Shown here: in pieces, positions 1 through 5,317 of the stretch
Position numbering within the stretch: position 1 is the stretch's first letter
How the letters are laid out: every line of letters starts with the position of its first letter
Source of the DNA: a bacterium
GTDB taxonomy: Archaea > Thermoplasmatota > Thermoplasmata > Lutacidiplasmatales > UBA184
Direction of reading: 5' to 3'
Assembly (NCBI GenBank): GCA_021832495.1
Contig: JAKBKR010000138.1
Span: forward strand, 1-6,110
DNA length: 6,110 bases
The notes under the pieces: model-generated
The model's input: only the letters and a program-made list of their open reading frames with translations
Told to the model about the DNA's origin: nothing
Database searches by the model: none
Translations under genes and position numbers: made by a program

Positions 1-129
1 CAAGAGACTCGACACCTGGGAGCCTCCTTCGCCGCAGCCGCACTCCTGGCCCTTCTCAGTACAGCCCTCTTCATCATCTACTCCCTTTCTCAAGAAAGAA
101 AGGCGATCCGGTTGGAGATGGACCGATGA
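1..129 (+). CDS. ABC transporter permease, C-terminal end only (cut by left edge)
   Basis: The frame beginning at base 1 is open for 42 codons and ends in TGA at 127-129. The peptide has one hydrophobic segment, about residues 8-28 (rich in A, L, F and I), followed by a charged tail (SQERKAIRLEMDR). That is the usual end of a binding-protein-dependent ABC permease: last membrane helix, then a short polar tail. The stop overlaps the start of the ATPase gene as ATGA (126-129), so the two are almost certainly translationally coupled subunits of one importer. The identity rests on this context plus the membrane segment, because the diagnostic EAA loop lies outside the window. A different membrane subunit of the same transporter is possible. 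Confidence 0.7.
   Translation, partial: QETRHLGASFAAAALLALLSTALFIIYSLSQERKAIRLEMDR
114..117 (+). promoter_or_regulatory. Shine-Dalgarno site for the ABC ATPase gene
   Basis: GGAG lies eight bases before the ATG at 126, inside the end of the permease gene. It supports this start and coupled translation with the permease. Confidence 0.55.
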
Positions 130-1130
130 CCGACGTACTCGAACTCAAAGAACTTACGTTCCGTATCCCGGGATTCACCCTTGGCCCTATCTCATTCACC
201 TTGGAACAAGGGAAGATCCTTTCAATCGTAGGCCCTAACGGCTCAGGAAAGACCACCCTGTTGAGGATCGTGGCGGGATTGGAACCAGCCACTTCCGGGG
301 ACGTCCGGCTCCGAGGTTCGTCCGCAGGGAACGTTCCTGTGGAACGGAGAGGTTTGGGGTTTGTGTTCCAAGACCTCGCGCTCTTCCCCCACATGACCGT
401 CGAAGAGAACATCGATTACGGGTTGTGGGTCCAGAAGTGGTCGGATCGCGAACGAGCGGAACGAGTGGCCTCCCTGGCCAGGGACTTTGGCCTAGTACAC
501 ATCCTCCGGAAGAGACCGGGCGAGCTTTCCGGGGGAGAACGTCAACGGGTTGCCGTTGCGCGGGCGCTAGCGCCCCGACCTAGCCTTCTTCTCTTGGATG
601 AACCGCTCAGCTCTGTCGACCCAGAGAATCGCCGGAACTTCCTTGCGGACCTCAAACTTCGCTTGACGGAGGACCATGTGACGGCGCTTCATGTGACCCA
701 CGATATCGATGAAGGGAGCTTTCTCTCGAATGAAATGGCGGTTCTATGGGCGGGGCAGATGGCCCAGTTCGGTCCGACCCCAGATGTTCTTCGGCATCCA
801 CGGAGCGAAAGGGTGGCCCGATTCCTGGGCTTCAATGTCTGGAGGGACGGAGAGAGTACGCTGGCCGCTCTTCCGTCTTCCTTCACATTGGACCTCTCCA
901 GCCCCGGGCCAACCTATCAAGGGACTGTGCGCATGTTCGGGCGCTCTCTCCAAGGGAATCTCATCGACGTCCAGTTGGGTGGGTCGGGACCGCTGATCCG
1001 GATCGAGCTTGACCGGAGGGACCCCATCTTCGAGACCCTGAAAATGGGGAAGGCCATTACCGTGAGATGCAAAGAGAGCATCCCGGTCGCGCCCGATATG
1101 GAAGGCAGTTCACCGACACCAGGGGCATGA
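126..1130 (+). CDS. ABC transporter ATP-binding protein, molybdate/tungstate/sulfate/iron importer type
   Basis: This is the cytoplasmic ATPase of an ABC importer (334 aa); it powers uptake through the permease encoded just upstream. All nucleotide-binding motifs are intact: Walker A GPNGSGKTT (36-44), Q-loop Q82 in FVFQD, signature LSGGERQ (134-140), Walker B LLLLDEP (154-160), D-loop SSVD (162-165) and switch histidine H192 in THD. The stretch VPVERRGLGFVFQDLALFPH is typical of the ModC/WtpC, CysA, FbpC and PotA group. Residues about 262-322 form an extra C-terminal domain resembling the TOBE/MOP-like regulatory domains of that group. The length fits, since such proteins are usually 330-370 aa. 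The start at 126 has a Shine-Dalgarno site and overlaps the permease stop by ATGA. Substrate cannot be fixed from the ATPase alone; molybdate or tungstate is plausible, but thiamine, iron(III) or polyamine remain possible. The gene ends 11 bases from the convergent rpiA. Confidence 0.93.
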   Translation: MTDVLELKELTFRIPGFTLGPISFTLEQGKILSIVGPNGSGKTTLLRIVAGLEPATSGDVRLRGSSAGNVPVERRGLGFVFQDLALFPHMTVEENIDYGLWVQKWSDRERAERVASLARDFGLVHILRKRPGELSGGERQRVAVARALAPRPSLLLLDEPLSSVDPENRRNFLADLKLRLTEDHVTALHVTHDIDEGSFLSNEMAVLWAGQMAQFGPTPDVLRHPRSERVARFLGFNVWRDGESTLAALPSSFTLDLSSPGPTYQGTVRMFGRSLQGNLIDVQLGGSGPLIRIELDRRDPIFETLKMGKAITVRCKESIPVAPDMEGSSPTPGA

Positions 1131-1141
1131 ACTGCGGGAGA

Positions 1142-2014
1142 TCACCGCCGTTGCGTACGATGTGAAGTGCGGCGAATGGATTTCGCCTTGCTTCGCTTCT
1201 TTAGGGGCGGAGTCCGCGAGGATGGTTGCACTGCCCTTCGAGCATCCTCGATCCTCTGGAGCAAGACATCTCGTAGATCCGCCGGTACTCGAGGCAAACC
1301 GGGTTCCGTTGCCGGGCGCAATTCCTCGACCCGGCCGTCCCGGGTCCCAACGTATACCCGGTCGGTCATTCGGACGAAGAGGCCCGACTCCACGACCCCT
1401 CGGATACTGCGGATCCCGGCTTCTAGTTCCGCGGGATCGATGGTCCTGTCAGGTATTCGGCAATCCAGGATCTCGCAATGATTGTCGGTCAAGTAGGGTA
1501 CGATGGCCCCTCCCGGGGAGAGCCGAACTGTCGGTTCAAGCTTGAGTTCTCGCAAACGACGGCCGACATAGGGGGCCGCGAAAGGAATCACCTCCACGGG
1601 CAACAAGCTGCGCTCCCCGATCCGGTGCACGATCTTGGTGAAATCGACCATGATGATCAGCCGCTCTGCCATCGTTGCCAGCAACTTTTCTCGGGTAAGG
1701 GCTCCGCCACCACCCTTGATGAGGGTAAGGTCCGGGGCAACCTCATCGGCACCATCCAACATGAGGGAAAAGTCAGAGACCTGATCCAGGTTCCGCAAGG
1801 GGAGCCCGGCCTCCTCGACCAGCTGCTCGCTGTGTTTCGATGCCGCTACGATGGAGGGTTTGCGTGCAGAACCCTCGAACTTGCGACCCAGGGCCCGGAT
1901 GGCCTTGTCCACCGTGGAACCACTTCCGATAGCAATAGTGGCTCCCTCATTCACCAACTCTACGGCCGCCAGGGCAGATAGTTCCTTTGCAATCTCGCTT
2001 GCCGAGTGTGCCAT
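1142..2014 (-). CDS. rpiA: Ribose-5-phosphate isomerase A with basic C-terminal extension
   Basis: RpiA interconverts ribose 5-phosphate and ribulose 5-phosphate in the cytoplasm, supplying ribose for nucleotides. Numbered from the ATG at 2014 (290 aa), the hallmarks are the phosphate-binding loop GSGST (30-34), DGADE (87-91) and KGGGGALTREK (100-110). D87, D90, K100 and E109 match the catalytic residues known in E. coli RpiA. LPVEVIPFA (138-146) is also a family signature. The catalytic domain ends near residue 233. About 57 more residues follow, ending in a Lys/Arg/Ser/Thr-rich tail (LKKRSKAKSIRR), which is unusual because RpiA is normally 215-235 aa. An in-frame GTG at 2035 would add seven residues, but it lies only four bases from the TATA-like box (2039-2046) and has no ribosome binding site. 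The ATG at 2014 is therefore preferred and gives a nearly leaderless message. Confidence 0.95.
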   Translation of the reverse strand: MAHSASEIAKELSALAAVELVNEGATIAIGSGSTVDKAIRALGRKFEGSARKPSIVAASKHSEQLVEEAGLPLRNLDQVSDFSLMLDGADEVAPDLTLIKGGGGALTREKLLATMAERLIIMVDFTKIVHRIGERSLLPVEVIPFAAPYVGRRLRELKLEPTVRLSPGGAIVPYLTDNHCEILDCRIPDRTIDPAELEAGIRSIRGVVESGLFVRMTDRVYVGTRDGRVEELRPATEPGLPRVPADLRDVLLQRIEDARRAVQPSSRTPPLKKRSKAKSIRRTSHRTQRR

Positions 2015-2038
2015 TCGATCTTGATTCACTACCACGAG

Positions 2039-2046
2039 ATATTTAA
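2039..2046 (-). promoter_or_regulatory. Archaeal-type TATA box for rpiA
   Basis: Read on the minus strand the bases are TTAAATAT, an AT-rich island in GC-rich surroundings. Its centre lies about 29 bases upstream of the ATG at 2014. Archaeal transcription usually starts about 25 bases downstream of the box, which would place the start a few bases before this ATG. No Shine-Dalgarno site precedes the gene, consistent with a leaderless transcript. The assignment is by eye; no transcript data were used. Confidence 0.5.
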
Positions 2047-2120
2047 GCCCGCGATTTCGCTATTCCCACTGGTCGCGATAAGGTCCCGGTCTGCACCCTG
2101 GGGCGATGGTGGGGATGCAA

Positions 2121-2783
2121 CTAAGACTTTCCCGACTCTTCGAGCGTGAAGACGCAGCTCGTGGCACCACGAGCCATCGTCTCCCGACAAGACACCTTGT
2201 ACGGGTACACCAGGCGTTCCATGAACGTCTTGTGGTAGGCTTCGCAGAACAAGTTGGGGTGCTTCATCGCATTCGATCGGAAGATGCAGTTGTGGTTGAC
2301 TATCGCAACCCCCTTGGAGGTACGGATGAGCTCGGCCCGCTCCCCCATCTGGTTCATCAGATTCACGAGCGCAGCAGGACGGTCCACAGTATCCGTGTTC
2401 TCAGATGGGCGCTTCATATCCATGGCAGCGGCATCGCCCAGTTTCTGGCCCATGCGGACGAAGAGTTCCCGGAGGTACTTCTCCCCTTCCTTTTCCGAGA
2501 CCGTCGTGATGAGTGCATCGGCGAGAAGATCATACCGCTTGGTGAACAACTCATGTCCGGCGCTCGTGAGCATGAACTTCTTCTTCGGGCGTCCGACCCC
2601 CTCCCGTAGGAACTTAGAGGAGAGCAGGCCCATCTCTACCATCTTCTCGAGGTGCATGCGGATGGCACTCTCCCGTATCTTCAGCCGGCTGGAGAGTTCC
2701 CTCGCGGTTCGGGCACCTTGAAGGAGCTGATTCAAGATGTTTACCTTGGTGCCTTCCCCGAGAATGGCTTCCATCGAATCCAT
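2121..2783 (-). CDS. Winged-helix transcriptional regulator, SufR-like/COG2345 type with four-cysteine C-terminal domain
   Basis: This is a 220 aa DNA-binding protein. The N-terminal third (about 11-78) is an ArsR-like winged helix: helices around KVNILNQLLQGARTARELS and ESAIRMHLEKMVEMGLL, then a wing with GRPKKKFMLTSAGHE (65-79). That GRP...LT..G wing is typical of the COG2345/SufR group. The C-terminal half carries C166 (NHNC), C180 (LFC), C199 (VSC) and C210 (TSC). Their spacing (13, 18 and 10 residues between) resembles the cysteines that bind an iron-sulfur cluster in SufR-type repressors. Cluster binding here is inferred. The start at 2783 has GAGG five bases upstream. The gene lies 63 bases downstream of the lipid-kinase gene, in the same direction, with its own TATA-like box. 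Plausible targets are its own promoter and the lipid operon. Confidence 0.85.
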   Translation of the reverse strand: MDSMEAILGEGTKVNILNQLLQGARTARELSSRLKIRESAIRMHLEKMVEMGLLSSKFLREGVGRPKKKFMLTSAGHELFTKRYDLLADALITTVSEKEGEKYLRELFVRMGQKLGDAAAMDMKRPSENTDTVDRPAALVNLMNQMGERAELIRTSKGVAIVNHNCIFRSNAMKHPNLFCEAYHKTFMERLVYPYKVSCRETMARGATSCVFTLEESGKS

Positions 2784-2788
2784 GTCCG

Positions 2789-2792
2789 CCTC
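2789..2792 (-). promoter_or_regulatory. Shine-Dalgarno site for the regulator gene
   Basis: On the minus strand GAGG lies five bases before the ATG at 2783 and decides that start over the in-frame ATG three codons later. Confidence 0.5.
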
Positions 2793-2822
2793 TTCAACCT
2801 CAAAAATACATACCTTCTCTAC

Positions 2823-2830
2823 AATATAAT
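2823..2830 (-). promoter_or_regulatory. TATA-like promoter element for the regulator gene
   Basis: The minus strand reads ATTATATT, about 43 bases before the regulator start. A start of transcription about 25 bases downstream would leave a leader of roughly 15-20 bases that contains the GAGG ribosome binding site. The box lies inside an imperfect 13-base palindrome (2822-2834). The 63-base gap between the lipid kinase and the regulator is clearly richer in A+T than the flanking genes, which supports a promoter there. Confidence 0.45.
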
Positions 2831-2846
2831 AGTGACTCCGAACAGC

Positions 2847-3788
2847 TCATCGCGTCGTGGGTGTCGAATTCGGACGAAGGACCCGAAGCGCCCTCGGAAG
2901 CAGACTGTACCGAACGGGGAGATGGCCCACAATCTCACCATCCGCTTCCACGATATTCCCCCGGGCACCGCGGATGTCCAGACTCTGGGTTCGTTCCCTG
3001 TGGACGCCCGGTAACCGGATGTAGCTGCCGTCCTTGAACCGGGACAGGTTCTTCAAGATCTTGAAGCGGGGAAATGCCCCGCGTATGGCTTCCCGTGAGA
3101 CCACGATAAGCTCGAAGAGACCGTCGTCCAGTTGGGCGCCCGGGGCGGTGTGCATCCCCCCCCCAGAGTGTGTCCCGTTGGCCAACAGGATGTTCACGAA
3201 CTCAACTGGCTCCTTCCGGGACGGGAGGTCGAGCGTAGCGGAGATGCAGCGGACATGCATCGCCTCGGCCAACGAGGCCACAGTGTACGCTCTCCTTCCA
3301 GATCGGCGTTGGGACCGGTTCACCCGCTCCACCACGCGCGCACCGAGGCCAACGTAAGACTGATTTATCCAGTACCGCCGCGGAGCCTCCTCAAAGTCCA
3401 GCACTCCGATATCGATGGGCATGGGATCGTAGTGCGGCAACATCCCCAATACAACATCCGTCGGGGCCGGATAGCCAAGGCCCCTCGCAAAGTCCCCTCC
3501 GGTGCCCCGTGGGACCGGGGCCAAGATCGGAAGCTCTGTTGCGGCCCTTCCACTGTTCATAAGACCATTCACAACACCATTGAGCGTTCCATCACCACCC
3601 ACGGAAAGCAGGAGCTCGGTCCCGTCCGTCGAACACTCCCTCCCGAGTCGAACTTCATCCCCGGCACATTGAGTTTCCAATAAGCGAGCCTCCGGAAAGT
3701 GCTCTCGAAGCGTCTCCTCGAGGGTAGACTGGCCCTCCGGTGAGAGTCCCCTACCCGCCTTGGGATTGATGATGATCGATGTCTTCAC
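2847..3788 (-). CDS. Diacylglycerol kinase-family lipid kinase (DagK/YegS type)
   Basis: This 313 aa protein is a soluble or membrane-associated kinase that transfers phosphate from ATP to a lipid hydroxyl, such as a diradylglycerol. It opens with the family's strand and loop IIINPKAGRG (5-14), then the nucleotide-binding motif GGDGTLN (64-70) and PRGTGGDFARGLG (93-105). The C-terminal lobe has NILLANGTHSGGGMHTAP (199-216), DDGLF (221-225) and the late EADGE (281-285). Length is normal for DagK/YegS/BmrU relatives (290-330 aa). In the second motif a glycine (G98) replaces the more usual asparagine of GTGNDFAR. The start is GTG at 3786-3788, overlapping the glpD stop as GTGA; a GAGG eight bases upstream supports it. 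The exact lipid is unknown. The coupled AGPS-like and GlpD genes point to an ether or glycerophospholipid rather than a sphingoid base. An NAD kinase is unlikely, since the C-terminal motifs are those of lipid kinases. Confidence 0.92.
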   Translation of the reverse strand: MKTSIIINPKAGRGLSPEGQSTLEETLREHFPEARLLETQCAGDEVRLGRECSTDGTELLLSVGGDGTLNGVVNGLMNSGRAATELPILAPVPRGTGGDFARGLGYPAPTDVVLGMLPHYDPMPIDIGVLDFEEAPRRYWINQSYVGLGARVVERVNRSQRRSGRRAYTVASLAEAMHVRCISATLDLPSRKEPVEFVNILLANGTHSGGGMHTAPGAQLDDGLFELIVVSREAIRGAFPRFKILKNLSRFKDGSYIRLPGVHRERTQSLDIRGARGNIVEADGEIVGHLPVRYSLLPRALRVLRPNSTPTTR

Positions 3789-5317
3789 GAGCCTTTCCTC
3801 ACATCACCTCGCAAATCGTAAATGGCACGGTGCAATTCCGCAAGGTGAGTTTGATAGGTTCTCAACATCTCCTCGCGCTCGGTTTCTGACCAAGACAAGG
3901 TCCGGCTGACCACCTTAGAGAGTTCCGTAAGCATGGGCACGAAGTGCGGGTCCAAACGCTCTAGGTAATGTAGTCGCCGATCCACGACGTCTTCTAGGGT
4001 TGCGGCCAACAAGTCACCCGCCTCGGATTCCACGATGTGGTCCCAGCTCGCCAGGCCGCTCGATGGAGCAAGGGGAGGATGAATCCAGTCGGTTCCCGGC
4101 CAAGGGCGATCCTCTTGGTCGGAGTGGTCGTTCTCCACCGGGATCCTTGGAGCACGGGTGCCTGTCACTTCAGAGAACAGCTTCAAGGTTCTCTCGGCCA
4201 TGGCTGCATGAGTCGTAAGCTTGCCGCCTACCGTTGTGACAAGCCCGCTCGGATCGCTCTGTACCACATCTTCCCGGGATAGCTCTCCGGGCGTTTGTCC
4301 GTCGCCCGCAAGAAGGGGGCGAAGTCCGGCATAGGCATCGACGACATCCATCACTCCGACCTTGAGGTTCGGGAATTCCCGATGGATGGTGTCGAGGAGG
4401 TACGACACATCCTCCTTCTCGGGCACAACGGCATCCAGGTCTCCGGAATAGTCTGTGTCGGTCGTTCCGACGATCGTAAGCCTGCCGTAGGGAAGCGCAA
4501 ACACCCAGCGGTGGTCCGGGGCTTCCAGCACGACCGCATCGTTCACGGGGAATCGGTCGTGGGGAAACACGAGATGGACCCCTTTTGAAGGCCGTAGTGC
4601 GGGAGTTTTCGATGCCCCCGCCCACTGGCCAGACCACACACCGGCGGCATTGACCACTCCCCGGGCTCGAACCTGTCCTACGGCGCCCCCAATGGCGTCC
4701 CGGAATTCCACTCCAATGACTTTTCCCTCTTCTTGAATAAGACGCGTGACCGGGGCATGGTTCAATACGACACCGCCATGGCGGATCGTCGTCCGGACCA
4801 GATCCAGCACCAGTAGGACATCGTCGACCACCCCTTCGTAGTACAACACTCCCCCGCGAAGTCTGTCCGTCCGAAGCGAAGGAACCCGCTTCCGGACCTT
4901 GTCTGCGGAGAGCACGCAACGTGGACCCAGGGCTAACTTCCCTGACAATCGTTGGTACATCCAAGTTCCGAACCGAAGCTTGAATCCATCCATGGCCGAG
5001 CCTCGAATCGGTAACAGAAAAGGGACGACGCGGGCACGCCGGGTTCCCAACCGGCGCACCAACCTTCCTCGCTCTCTCAGGGCTTCCTTCACCAGGGAGA
5101 TGTGACCCTGCTCGAGGTAGCGGAGCCCCCCGTGCAACATCTTCGAAGAAGCGCTCGATGTGCCGGATCCGAAGTCATTCTTTTCGATCAAAAGCGTGGT
5201 AAGTCCGCTGCGGGCTGCGCGGGAGGCAATCGCCGCGCCCGTGATGCCGGCACCGACGATCACGATGTCGAAGGCCTCTGAAGATAGCCTCTGGAGGACC
5301 TCCCGCCGAGCAATCAT
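3785..5317 (-). CDS. glpD: FAD-dependent glycerol-3-phosphate dehydrogenase
   Basis: GlpD oxidises sn-glycerol 3-phosphate to dihydroxyacetone phosphate, passing electrons through FAD, normally to membrane quinones. From the ATG at 5317 the protein is 510 aa, typical for GlpD. The FAD-binding Rossmann motif is VGAGITGAAIA (21-31). The family signature GTSSASSKMLHGGLRYLEQG spans 52-71. Further GlpD motifs are VVNAAGVWS (221-229), LRPSKGVHLV (241-250), GTTDTDYSGDLD (284-295), AYAGLRPLL (329-337) and DPSGLVTTVGGKLTTHAAMAE (355-375). A C-terminal helical domain (about 400-505) is present. The frame is open upstream to 5434, but the ATG at 5317 overlaps the preceding stop as ATGA and sits just before the FAD domain, so it is the likely start. 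No Shine-Dalgarno site is obvious, so translation probably depends on coupling. The 3' end overlaps the lipid kinase by GTGA. GlpA, the closely related anaerobic form, cannot be strictly excluded, but no glpB or glpC lies beside it. Confidence 0.95.
   Translation of the reverse strand: MIARREVLQRLSSEAFDIVIVGAGITGAAIASRAARSGLTTLLIEKNDFGSGTSSASSKMLHGGLRYLEQGHISLVKEALRERGRLVRRLGTRRARVVPFLLPIRGSAMDGFKLRFGTWMYQRLSGKLALGPRCVLSADKVRKRVPSLRTDRLRGGVLYYEGVVDDVLLVLDLVRTTIRHGGVVLNHAPVTRLIQEEGKVIGVEFRDAIGGAVGQVRARGVVNAAGVWSGQWAGASKTPALRPSKGVHLVFPHDRFPVNDAVVLEAPDHRWVFALPYGRLTIVGTTDTDYSGDLDAVVPEKEDVSYLLDTIHREFPNLKVGVMDVVDAYAGLRPLLAGDGQTPGELSREDVVQSDPSGLVTTVGGKLTTHAAMAERTLKLFSEVTGTRAPRIPVENDHSDQEDRPWPGTDWIHPPLAPSSGLASWDHIVESEAGDLLAATLEDVVDRRLHYLERLDPHFVPMLTELSKVVSRTLSWSETEREEMLRTYQTHLAELHRAIYDLRGDVRKGS

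Noticed and set aside
1134..1148. Possible hairpin terminator between the convergent ABC and rpiA genes (GCGG, 7-base loop, CCGC)
   Set aside because: The stem is only four pairs and there is no T-run on either strand.
1478..1981. Long plus-strand open frame opposite rpiA, and a similar one at 2106-2609 opposite the regulator
   Set aside because: Both lie antisense to well-recognised genes, have no recognisable domain, and are explained by GC-rich codon use on the other strand.
2047..2079. Direct repeat of CGCGAT (2050-2055 and 2074-2079), 24 bases apart, upstream of the rpiA TATA box
   Set aside because: Only six contiguous bases match in a GC-rich spacer, so chance is likely; a conserved operator cannot be claimed.
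2048..2120. Possible small RNA or tRNA in the spacer between rpiA and the regulator
   Set aside because: No cloverleaf arms, no T-loop signature and no CCA-like end on either strand; apart from the rpiA promoter nothing recognisable is present.
4170..4964. 264-codon minus-strand open frame inside glpD
   Set aside because: It is out of frame with the intact GlpD reading frame and rich in Arg, Gly, Pro and Ser, as expected of a shifted shadow frame; GlpD itself is unbroken.
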